Shown: piece after piece, positions 23,440 through 34,208 of the stretch
How the letters are laid out: the number at the start of each line of letters is the position of its first letter
Numbering within the stretch: the stretch's first letter is position 1
Assembly (NCBI GenBank): GCA_963575645.1
Contig: OY754464.1
Location: forward strand, 2,232,001 to 2,296,000
Reading direction: 5' to 3'
DNA length: 64,000 nt
Source of the DNA: Xanthostigma xanthostigma
Taxonomy: Eukaryota > Arthropoda > Insecta > Raphidioptera > Raphidiidae
Program-made: the position numbers and the translations under genes
Notes under the pieces: model-generated
Databases searched by the model: none
What the model saw: the letters and a program-made list of their open reading frames with translations, nothing else
Told to the model about the DNA's origin: nothing

Positions 23440-24085
23440 TGGAGCGGTGTACATGATAATTATTTTTCATTATAGCCGGTCGAAAGTGCGTACTTCCCGC
23501 ATCAGTGCGTGTAATCCCACCAATGCATAAATGTTACATTATAACTGCCTTATTAAAATTGATGCATCGAGTACGTTACTTTCGACCGAGGTATGAAGAA
23601 AATTACTTTTTCTTCATACTTTCGGCAACAATTACAAGGCAGAAAGTTTAACATTTACGCATTAGTGGGATTACACGCACTGATGCGGGGAGTAAGTACG
23701 TTCGGGCGGCAGTAAAGAGAAAATAACCTATCAACTGTTGTTTAGATGTCGTTTCCATAACAACCCTATTACATTTAGCTAATAGTCGCGAACAGCTGTC
23801 ATTCGTGTTTTTACGTATAACCTCGACGCTTCTTGCTTGGAATTTATCTATGTTTTATATAATTAATTAATCAATGTATTTAATAAGCGTACTTACGACC
23901 GAGGTATGAAGAAAAATAGTATACACTACACTGGTCGAAAGGTTGATATTCTTGCACCGCGCGTCATGATGCCCTCGGTCGCCTCGGGTATCATGGCACG
24001 CAGTGCAAGAATATCAAACTTTCGGCCCTTGGTGTAATATTACTATGGTGTAATATACTATTCCAAACGTGGCAAACTGACCGCG
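23440..24085. repeat. Compound palindromic repeat
   Basis: About 23490-23710 is an inverted repeat around 23605 (CGCATCAGTGCGTGTAATCC against GGATTACACGCACTGATGCG). About 23930-24060 is a second, shorter palindrome of the 18316 type. CGAGGTATGAAGAAAA occurs between them. Confidence 0.7.
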
Positions 24086-24620
24086 ATGTTTGTCGATGCA
24101 TGGGGACAACAGTTTTCCACCCGGTCAGCGGGAAAAATCTTCGAGATCCGGCTGTTCCCGTGATGGACAAACTATTTACATACCTACAAGTTTGTACGGA
24201 ATCCTTGGTGCGCGAGTCCGGCTCGCACTCAAGGCCGGCTTGTATTTATTACACCTTATTGATTAATGATTACGTCATAAGTAGACTTTTCCAATTTATG
24301 ACTGCAAATTTTTATAAACCGATAAACTTATTGAGACACAGGCTAAAGAAACGTCGCGTGTTTTCTTGCAATGATCTTGAGGTTAGTTAGCACACGGGAC
24401 CGGTCTATAGTTCGTTCGCAAGACGACGGCAATATTCATCTATAGCGACAACCAGCTTGTAAGTAAGGTTTACATCGTGCCAGTTTACTTGCGTTAGCTC
24501 GCCTTGGAACACGATCGACTATACTTCCCGAACTTTAAGAGAAAGCGTCTATTCTCTCGGCACACTGACAGCCGGTCGAATTTTCTTGGGTTACAAAATA
24601 GCGCCAAATAATCGCTATAA
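24086..24620. other. No gene seen
   Basis: The 96-residue frame at 24100-24390 has no recognisable domain or splice context. No repeat was identified. Confidence 0.4.
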
Positions 24621-24837
24621 TAACCACGAGACTAACAATGCATGAACTGTATGTACGTACGTACGTAGGTACGTACGTGATTTCTTTCTTGAACGAAATC
24701 TCGAGAATAAAAAACGAAATTTACTTCGTTGTGGTGTCAATCGAAGCGTATTGACGTCATTGTGATCCGATTTTTTTTTATCAAAATCAGTGGAGCCGTG
24801 TTTTTGTTTAATCAACTGCAAAAAAGAGGATTTTAGA

Positions 24838-25067
24838 ATTTTTCGAAGAATTTTTCAGTTTTCATATTTTGAGTTACATTTTGCAACATTTTTCAATGAT
24901 GCTCCGCTCCTGGTCGTAGCGTGATAATATATAGCCTATATAGCCTTCCTCGATAAATGGGTTATCCAACAAAAAAAAATTTCAAATTCGAACCAGTAGT
25001 TCCTGAGATTAGCGCGTTCAACCAAACAAAAAAATAAACTCTACAGCTTTATATATTAGTATATAGA
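24838..25067 (-). mobile_element. Helitron-like element, 3'-truncated
   Basis: On the minus strand it starts TCTATATACTAATATATAAA after an A (complement of T at 25068) and runs through ATCACGCTACGACC text shared with 21210 and 37939. The CTAG end is missing. Confidence 0.6.
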
Positions 25068-25159
25068 TATAGATATATTAGTATATCTCCCTTTGTCAAA
25101 AGTTTTATGTGTTTCCCTATGACGTTAGCCAATCAGATCCAACGAGTTCTTACCACTTA

Positions 25160-25512
25160 AAAAAATTGCACTCCGGGAGTGCCGGCAGAAGTGAAAACTT
25201 GAATATTAACGTCTTACGAATTTTAGATCAGATCACGTATCCTGACGCGAGTTTAACTTTTTTTACCCATTACAAAAAAAGTGTACAAAAGTTTTCGTCT
25301 TACGAATTTTCGATCAGATCTTACGAATTTGGTCTTACGAATTTTCAATCTGACGCGAGTTTAACATTTTTTACCCATTACAAAAAAAGTGTATAAAAGT
25401 TTTCGTCTTACGAATTTTCGATTAGGTCACGTGTCCTGACGCGAGTTTAACATTTTTTACCCATTACAAAAAAAGTGTACAACGCCGCTAAAGAAGTTTT
25501 CACTTCAAAAAG
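25160..25512 (-). repeat. GAAGTGAAAACTTC element with expanded internal units
   Basis: Inverted copy of the 21813 family with at least three internal units, one of them shortened. Ends CACTCCCGGAGTGC and GAAGTTTTCACTTC. Confidence 0.75.
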
Positions 25513-25580
25513 ACTGCAGAAATACATCTTTGCACCCTAATGGTTCGATTGCGATTTTATTCATATGCTCGGTATAAAAT

Positions 25581-25619
25581 GTGAATCTCAAGGGTGAATC
25601 TCAAGGGTGAATCTCACGG
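25581..25619 (+). repeat. 13-bp tandem repeat, three units
   Basis: GTGAATCTCAAGG occurs three times, the last with one change. Confidence 0.85.
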
Positions 25620-25926
25620 TTTGTCAATTTACTGGTGCCAGTCGTCCAGTCCGTGTAAACATCACTGTCGCGTCGTGCGTTGATTATATATTGTATGCGA
25701 CCACATGGTCGTGTTATAAAGCGCGTGCCGTGACGAAAATTACGTCACGCGCGCGCGACACACTCAAGGCGCCTTCTATATGCAGTGGGCGACTACAAAT
25801 AATAATAAAAAATATTTTTTATACTCCGACCATGCACTGGTGGATTTGCGACGTTTTTTGAAATTCTTTTAATTTTATTGGAAGCGTTGTTGAACTTAAA
25901 ATGTTGCAAGTTATCTATCTATACCA

Positions 25927-26136
25927 GGCCTGGGCAAATGGCGGCCCGCGGGCCGAATCCGGCCCACAGTAGAATTTTCTCCGGCCCGCGAAGCATTTCA
26001 TAAATGATTATTAAAAGCAAAAATATTACTGTTTGCCAATATAAATTGGCGCAAACAGTACTTAAAATTAGAAAAAGAAATTGTTTGGCCCGCGGTCATA
26101 TTTTCATCCGCAATGTGGCCGGACGAAAGTATGTAC
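25927..26136 (+). mobile_element. Left end of a hAT-type element
   Basis: Begins CAGGCCTGGGCAAATGGCGG followed by GGCCCGCGGGCC, a common hAT-type start. It is cut by the element at 26137 and no right end was found. Confidence 0.4.
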
Positions 26137-26690
26137 CAGCGTTGCCAGTTTTTTTTTTGCCAAGTCGGAATTTTGGAACTCTTTGAGTGAAAACAGCGGG
26201 ATTCTTTCGTCGAAAGCGGGACATAGTAAAAAAACGATAATCAGAAGTTTTCAAATATTTATCTTTTTATTTGAATTAAAATTACGTTTACGTGACAATA
26301 GATAGCAAAAATAGCCATAGAAAATGTATTTTAATAATAGGTGATATAATATTTTAAATCAGATTTACCCTATATCGTTAAATAGTTGAGTCTTATTCGT
26401 CTTCAGAATAAAAAAAAAAAAAAAAACGGAAATCAAAATCAAAAAAGTTTTATTCATTAGAAAAATATGGCGTTCCAAGCAATAGTCTGTGGAGTGAGTG
26501 TTACAAATTGCAACTTACAATAAGAGAATAATTATTTATAAGAATTACTTATTCATGATATTTCTGTGAAGATTTAACTTCTTTTAAAGTTATCCCCGAA
26601 AAGCGGGACAGAGCCTGTCCCGCGCGGGACATTTAATTTTGATTTAAAAATCGGGACGTCCCGCCAAAATCGGGACGTCTGGCAACGCTG
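26137..26690 (+). mobile_element. hAT-type element, 554 bp
   Basis: Inverted ends CAGCGTTGCCAG and CTGGCAACGCTG; target duplication GTATGTAC against GTATGTAG. GGGACGTCCCG and GCGGGACA units sit near both ends; poly(A) at 26407. Confidence 0.8.
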
Positions 26691-27177
26691 GTATGTAGGG
26701 ACCTACTTTCGATCGAGGTATGAAGAATAAGTAATTTTTACCCAAAGTACAATATTCCCCGCTTGTGGAGCTTTGAATGGTAAAACGATAAAAATTGTAC
26801 TTGATAGTTTGATGGAAAAAAAGCGTTTAAATTTTAATTGCAAACACGTTTGAACCAAATATGGTAATCAAAAATAATTTAATGACTGGTAGTTTATATT
26901 ACCTCTAGTGGTTAATAAATAAATACGGTATAGAAAAAATAAATTTACATATCACTTGAATCTTTCCTTTTATTGCTTACCTCTACTTATTCATGCAAAT
27001 TAATTGCAATACAACAAACGAGTTATCCAATTGTTATTTAAGAAACTAACTTGTGTTTTGTTTCAGTATAATGTTAAAAGGTAGTGTAATATACTAGAAA
27101 ATTTCTTACTCTAGTTCTCTAACGCCGCAACTGGTTTTTTGTTTTCCCTCGAGATGTCTTTTCAGAACATATTATTT

Positions 27178-27830
27178 TACCATTCCAATCCACAAGTGGG
27201 GAATAATACTAGTTTAGGTGAAAATTTACTTTTCAAAATTTACTTTTCGTTTTGAAGTCCCACGAAACCAAAAAACATATTTTTGGAAAAACTCTGTGCA
27301 TCTGTTTGTCTGTGAGCACGATACAGGTCAAACGGATGAGCGGATTGAAATCAAATTTTGGGAAGATGTTTGGTATGCAAATATGAAGAGCGCTATTATT
27401 TTTGGGGAAAATCGGCGCATGCACAGAAGAGATGTATGCTATAACGGTGTTTTTTTATATCATAATGGTATACTTTACATGACGCCTTATTATTCTATTT
27501 ATTTTTTCAAGAAAGTTATGATAAACATTTCTTTTCTAAACTTTATAATTTCTGAAATATTTTGAAAATAAAAAAAAATCATTTTGTTGTTTTATAGATC
27601 TGTCAGAATTAAACTAGTTAAGCATGCTTTGACTATTTTTTACATGACGTGGAACATATTATGTAGGTAATCATGGCAACGAATAGCAAAATATTATATT
27701 GAATACTAGTCATTACCCGCGTCACCTACGTGATATCAGAAATTTTATTTTCTTATATTATTACTATATCAAATGTCAATATTTTTGAAGTTGGAATGGT
27801 TCCGTCGCCCAATTGACTGGAATTTTTTTG
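27178..27830 (+). repeat. Dispersed element, CCATTCCAA family, copy
   Basis: Full-length relative of 22728-23395 with the same termini. Confidence 0.7.
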
Positions 27831-28229
27831 TCTATAATTAGATAATATCGAAAATTCAAGTAATGAAGTTTCTTTTCTTTTATTTTTTTTTTAATTCATA
27901 GCTTTTAATTAAGAAATGAGTGCGTGTACTTATGTACGCGCTTTAGTAGTTATACGTCTTTGGCGTGATTAAAAACTAATTTGCATAATTTATATAATAA
28001 AACGACTAAAGTACAAGATATTATTACTAACAGATGTTTTCAATAATATTCACCAACACTCAGTGTTAATCACAACTGAATATAGGTATCTATTTATAAG
28101 CCCATACCTATATAAAATTTTTAATCGTATTGAAAACATCACCAGACATCTGTCATATTCACTATTTTTCATTTTCATTTCGCTGCGTCAAGAGTCAAAA
28201 TTTTGTTAAACGTGCTTAAAATCAAAATA

Positions 28230-28586
28230 CAGTAGAAACTTTGTAAGTCGAACTTCAAGGGAGACGCCAAAAAATTCGAGTTACAGAGTTTTCGACTTAT
28301 GTAGGATTTTGATTTAGGCGGGTTTTGTAAGGAAATATTCGATTTGTAGAGGTTAAGATTCATTCTAACTAATTTTGAGTTGTTATATTCGAGATACAGA
28401 GGTTCAATTTATTTTTTCGACTTATGGAGGGAAAATATGTAGGGACTCGCTGATTACTTCGACCTATAGAAGGTCGAGATTTCGAGTAACGGAGGTTTTT
28501 GGGACTTGAAGGGAAAGGAACAAAACATTTTTTCGAGTTTTGGAGGTTTTCGACTTATCGGGGTTCGACTTAAAAAGGTTCTACTG
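28230..28586 (+). mobile_element. pogo/Tigger-type element, 357 bp
   Basis: Begins CAGTAGAAACTTTGTAAGTC and ends AGGTTCTACTG, flanked by TA (28228-28229, 28587-28588). Internally it repeats short TTCGA.TTATGGAGG units, typical of the group. Confidence 0.8.
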
Positions 28587-28906
28587 TATTTAATAAAATG
28601 TCCTAGCCGTATGGTTCTGCGAATAACTTCATCCTGTTAATTTTATTGTTACGTCGTAAAAATTCACAGTCATTTTTTCGTCAAAAATTAGTATAGCTCA
28701 CAAAGTCGTTTATAATCTCGTTAAAGTATATATTAATTTGAAAGACAATTTATACGTTCATACGCTTCGAACGCTTCGAGAGATCCTTGTAAGATATCCT
28801 GCCAGAATATCGAATCGCTCGAGATATCGCAAGCAACTTCACGATAGGAAAGGGAACCAATCAGGAGCTCGGAAAGCCAGACGAAAATGGCTGTCTACAT
28901 GTAGAG

Positions 28907-29459
28907 CAGTGATTCCCAAAGTGGTCTATATCGACCCCCAGGGGTCGACGACAACTTGCAAGGAGTCCATGTCAGCGAGAAAAAAAATTGGGGGTCCATG
29001 AAATTCAAATGGGGATCAACGATAGTGAATCTCCTAACAAAAAAAGAAACAAACTGGACATCGTCAACCGAAGAGATTTAAGATTAAATCTAACTAAATT
29101 GAAGCCAAATGTTGAAAATTTATTATTAAAGCATCAGGTTCATCCCTCACACTAAAAGCATTTATTTTTTGCTTAGTTATTTTATGTAACAGAAAGTAAA
29201 TTTTAATTTGATTCGTTTAATTTGAATCTAATTAATAAATGTATAAAACTAAACATTTCACACTACATTTCACTACCGTTATAAATTTAAATTGTTCAAA
29301 GTGAGTAGCACTATACCGGTTGTCAAAAATACATTTGAAATTAATGAATTTGCAAAAAAATAATATCAGAAAAGCAGGGGGTCTACCCAAAACCGAAAAA
29401 CATGGCAAGTGTTGAAGTGGTCTACGAGACAAAAAAGTTTGGGAACCTCTGAGGCCCTG
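28907..29459 (+). mobile_element. hAT-type element, 553 bp
   Basis: Begins CAGTGATTCCCAAAGTGG and has the matching AAGTTTGGGAACCTCTG near the right end. A perfect 8-bp duplication ATGTAGAG sits at 28899-28906 and 29460-29467. Confidence 0.8.
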
Positions 29460-29467
29460 ATGTAGAG

Positions 29468-30292
29468 AAACGGCAACTTCACTCCTGTGATCTCCTTTTT
29501 TAGGCGCGAATAGCCTAAGCTAAAGCGCCTATATGTACTCGCTTTGTCTGTGAATCTGTATGTCACGCTTTTTTGTGGATTGTGTACAGCCCAAACTCCT
29601 TAACCGATTTTAAAAAACTTTTTTTTTCTCTTTTAGATAACCACAACTGAAACCATTTCAGAAGATATTTTTGATCTTTATATCATGTGATTAATCTGAA
29701 TACCAAATACCAATTCGTTATTCGATAAAATTAATTACCAGAAAAACATCAATAAACTAATGGATTTGAATCGACCGCAAATAATTTTTTTGTGGTTGAA
29801 AGATTTTATTCAATTTTAAGTATAAAATAGTTTTAAAAACCAGTAAATACGATTTAATTTGGTATTTGAGCTGCATAATCCCTTTTAATACTAAAATGTT
29901 AGATATTTTCACAACTAACAGCTTATAAGTAACCGCCCGGTCCTCCACACAGCTTAGGGATGAACAAATATTAAAGATAAATTTTCCAAAATATCATTCG
30001 ACTGTGACATCCTTTAAAATTTATTATCTCCATTTAGTGTAGTCAAGAAGTGACTTTCTTGCGGAACCCTATTTTCAACAGTAAATTAAAATTATAAATA
30101 ATAGAGATAGAGTCCCGGGAGGTCGAACTCTTTATTGGGAATGTCCTCTTCAAAAATCCTTTTTTAAATTTCCGTTATCGCTTATAGGTTTTGGGTAATT
30201 GCCAAAAATCTGAGCGGCTTTTCTTTCGTTAATAACAAATGCAATTTTATCATAAAACCGACTTTTTCGGAATATTTTGCCGAATTAAATAA
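29468..30292. other. No gene seen
   Basis: Contains GGCGCGAATAGCCTAAGC near 29503 but no exon. The 63-residue frame at 29757-29948 is low complexity. Confidence 0.45.
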
Positions 30293-30300
30293 GCTATTGC

Positions 30301-30513
30301 CAGCCCCGGATCTAGGGGAGGGGGCAAACCGGGGCACCTGCCCCGAGTAGCAATTTCAGGTGGCGCCCTACTCATAATACAATATGGTTGAAAACCACAC
30401 CCAATCTGTCCTTTTTCTCATTTTTTTTAAGTAATATATCTCAAACGCACGAGACAAGGGGCGCCATTATCAAGTTTCTGTCCCGGTTCGAAAAAATCGC
30501 AGATCCGGGGCTG
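30301..30513 (+). mobile_element. hAT-type MITE, 213 bp
   Basis: Ends CAGCCCCGGATCT and AGATCCGGGGCTG; perfect 8-bp duplication GCTATTGC at 30293-30300 and 30514-30521. Confidence 0.9.
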
Positions 30514-30521
30514 GCTATTGC

Positions 30522-31439
30522 TCATATTTTTTGAAGACTTAGAATTATTTTTCGCAAGAACTCCCTTCTCGACTAGACTAATTGCGTCGTGTCCATTTCT
30601 ATCGTTTTCTCTACACGCACGATTGAGGTTAACGTACGATTTTGACAGGGATAGAAATAGCCACACAATCGGTCTACCTTTTTCTTTCGGGGAAGGACAA
30701 TGCTTACACCGCTAGGACATGTACAGGAGATGGTACGTCGATCTAAATACCATATATTTAATAATTTACTATATACCTACTTCTCAATGTGCGGTGAGTG
30801 AAGGCAACAAAGCGTATCGAAAATATATCTACGTCTCTTTTTTCGATGTAACTCCCTGATTTCTCCGATGATAGGATTGGTTGATGCACTTGCAATCAAT
30901 CTCAATAAAGTATCTCTATTTCAAAAACTTTTTCTTTTTCTATGACGTTAATATGGGCGTATCCAGCTTTTGGCCCAGGAGGGGGCAAATTAGAAATTTC
31001 CTAAGTCGGGTCCCCCGTGCTTGTTTGAATACGCCAGTGCTTACGACTTAAAAAAAGACAGAAGTATATGTTTGCACTTTAATGGTTCGATTACGATTTT
31101 ATAATTCCTAAGCTCAGTATAGAATAAAAGTATATGGTTCTAACCAAACCCTACAGGACTGCGCACGTAATGTATAATAAGATGATTTATTATCGGAACG
31201 TTAAAGAAGCACCCGTATGAATAGTTAATCTTATAAATCTCAATCATCTTTTGTACAAAAGTTTGTAAGTCGTGGGTCAAGGAGCACGAATTACCAATAT
31301 CAAATTCCCCGGATTACTGTTATTATGACAGAAGTTATTATTATGAAATAATGAATTCAAAGATTGTTAAAGTTTCAAAGCAATGCTGATACAGAAGCAC
31401 AGTGTAATCAATTTAATGTCGAATTAATGATTATTTTTG
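30522..31439. other. No gene seen
   Basis: A block near 31040-31140 (AAAAAAGACAGAAGTATATG, then TTAATGGTTCGATTACG) is shared with 60937-61015, so it is dispersed repeat. Otherwise unassigned. Confidence 0.45.
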
Positions 31440-32220
31440 ACGTAAAACTTCTTAAGGCGCGACTTGAGAGTAAAGGCTTTTGCTAGAAACGCTGCTTGGA
31501 GTTCTGCTGGCCGGCAGGCTGGGTACGAAGCTGGAAATGACGTCACTGCGGGCTCGCCTGCTAGCTCACAATATAGGTTTTAAAATTAGAACAGGGACTA
31601 TTTTCTTGCTAGGTACGCTAGGAAGCAGTATCTTGTCACGTGGGCGACTTGAACAAACGCCCACAGACACACAGTATGCCATAGTGTGTGTTCTGTTCAG
31701 AGACAATAAACATGCACTTTTGTTATCATTCTATCACAGCGCGCGCACCGAATCTACGTTCAGAGCAAGCTTGTAAAGACGTCTCGTGTGAAGCGAACAC
31801 ATAACAGCAAAACCGGCGCTAGAAAACTGGTAGTGAAATCTAGCAAGGAGCCAAGCGGCAAATCCAGCCTCGTGTGCAGCGGACTTAACTTAGATCTTTT
31901 TTCGGACCGAAGTAACCTGTTTCTGCTATTTAAATACATCGACTGACAGATGGCAGCATCAAAACGCGTGAACGAAAGGGGTGAAACATGACTACGGACT
32001 GAAACTAATTTTGTGGTTGGTTTCCGCTATTTAGAGGCATCGGCTGACAGATGGCGACATTGAAACGCATCTGTAGAAACCATCTTGAACGAAAAGTGAA
32101 ACATAGCTACGGACGCAAAACAATAAGCTAAGTCGACGTGATTTAATTTACGAGTGATTCAATTTGTGAGTGATTATTTCCCAAAAAGTGAGAGTGGTAA
32201 AATGAAAATAATACAAATTC
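31440..32220 (+). repeat. Repeat of the 5835 family split by a second repeat
   Basis: The left shoulder GGCGCGACTTGAGAGTAA and right shoulder at about 31905 onward are contiguous in the copy at 5850-5910. About 430 bp (31473-31900) of the 7150/35065 family lie between them here. Confidence 0.6.
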
Positions 32221-32589
32221 TCATTCGACCGCGCGTAAACGTTACATGCACTCATTTTACCCCTTTTTGTGTCCACAGTTGTCTCCCCGGGGGCCCGGGC
32301 CGAATTAGTTGAGCCCATCCGCACCTGTAGGTACCTGCAATGTACTTTATTTTTTCTACTAGACAGGTATCTACACCTCATCCTTCCGCTGGGTGCGTCC
32401 GTGCATGATAGGTTATAGTTATACAATTTTGAATAATTCAAATACCGGTTTAAATACATTATTATATTGGACCTGTTGTTATGCTATCCAGCAGTACAGC
32501 AATGTATATGAGGTTGCCTGACTATCTGTGATTTAATTCTAAATCGTGGCGAAAATAAAACGTATTAGGCTCTCAATTTCCACCTGTTA

Positions 32590-33010
32590 AAGCACAACTT
32601 TTGATGTGAAACATCTAATAGCGTGTTTGAATGGGATTAAAACCGTGCAATTGGCGCGACACGTTTATGGGACGACGTTACATTTATGTGCGTTGGATTA
32701 AACATTGTTTTACTTAGTTGAAGACGACATCTAGTTCAATGATGTCAAAGATACCGGCCCTCAAGCCATCTCAATACGGCCCGCGACCAGAGTCTATCCA
32801 GTGAGGATTTTAAATACCTGACATCAATGAGCTTATCAAAAACAAGAGACTTCAGGTGTCTGGATCGTCAAGCTCAAGATAATTTACCCTTTTTATATAA
32901 AAATTGATTTAAATTAAAAGATTTATTTAGTAAGTTCTTAATTTAATTCTGGGCCGCTACTAAATCTTGTAAATGGCCCTTCAGAAAAATCAGTCTGACA
33001 CCCCTGCTAT
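32590..33010 (+). repeat. GTGAAACATCTA family fragment and hAT-like remnant
   Basis: 32600-32740 matches 53165-53290 (GCAATTGGCGCGAC). 32735-33010 has GGCCCGCGACC and ends TCTGACACCCCTG, resembling a decayed hAT element without clear duplication. Confidence 0.45.
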
Positions 33011-34061
33011 AGAGCAGGAATCTATACTGTGCGATCGGCGAAAGAAGACCGGTGGGGAAAGGGCAAGAAGTCGCTGATGTGTTCCCAAATTATCGGAATT
33101 CATAGGCGGCGCATAGCATGGCATGCAAACAATGCATAGCTTTAAATTTTAAGGTTTTATTTTGAGCCTCTAACTCGCACATTTTAATTACATTCGCTAT
33201 GACCTCCCTAGCGCCACTTCTAACTGTTTTTCCCTTTTTACTTTCCATTTTGATGATATTCAGTCAACACCCCTCAACTTAGTCCGTGGACGCACACCTA
33301 TGTACTGTCTGGTGTATGATTTTTTTGTACTGTTAGCAAGTGTCGCTGTATAGTCGTACAGCTATGGCAATAGTACAATTATCGCGACACGACAATTGCG
33401 ATACGTTTGGTCGACTGGACTCCCTTATTGCATAGAAGCGGTTCCAGGATCATTACCTTTTACTAATATAAAATACATGTGCGCTCTTCTGCAATAAGGT
33501 CATAGGACTACATTCCATTGACCGGTCTTCTTTTAAAAATCCAACAGTAGACTTACTGGGACTAAATGCCTCTTTGACAGATTATGAGCTCAACACGGAC
33601 CGCTACAAATCATAAAAGTTTAAAAAGAATTTAATGGCATTTTATTTTTCTAAAGTTTCGGTTGCTAGGCGGTTTCGCTTCTTTGTTTTATTTATTTTCA
33701 TAATTGAAAACGTTTGTATACTAGATAGATCTAAAACAAGCTTACGGTCTACGGATTTTGTTTGCAATACTTTACATGCGTTTTTATCAATGCAGAGTAA
33801 GTAACCGTCATATACAGTATGTTTCAAAAGTCCCGAAATCTCGGAGAAATTAAATTTTTTTTGAAAAATAAGGCGAAAGAAAGTTGCTCAACTCATTGTA
33901 ATGTATTTTTCGGTCACAAAAGGAAAATGATCAAATATGCCTTGACATCGCAAAATGCTTAAAAAAGAAGTTTCTAAAAAAAACTCACAGTAATATATAT
34001 TTTACAATTTCATGGGAATACTTGTTTATTTAAATTTAAACGTCATTTTTGCGTCAGTGTG
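33011..34061. other. No gene seen
   Basis: A possible mariner-type left end (CAGTATGTTTCAAAAGTCCC near 33817) has no partner end. No exon was found downstream of the PEBP gene. Confidence 0.4.
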
Positions 34062-34067
34062 TTTATT
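34062..34067 (-). terminator. Candidate poly(A) signal AATAAA of the PEBP gene
   Basis: AATAAA on the minus strand, about 140 bases past the stop codon. It is the first canonical hexamer I found downstream. No transcript evidence. Confidence 0.45.
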
Positions 34068-34208
34068 TAATATTGTGGAGTGTTATAACTACAGCTGATT
34101 AATAAGTTATTAGCATAAAGAAACCAAGAAAATTGTTGACAATATATCTCTAACAATCATTTAGTACTATTGTTTTTCAAATAAACAGAACATTGTTTAA
34201 AATTATTA

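Noticed and set aside
27218-27565. 115-residue frame, similar to the frame at 22755-23006
   Set aside because: Both lie in copies of one dispersed repeat with other copies broken by stops. Similarity is at DNA level.
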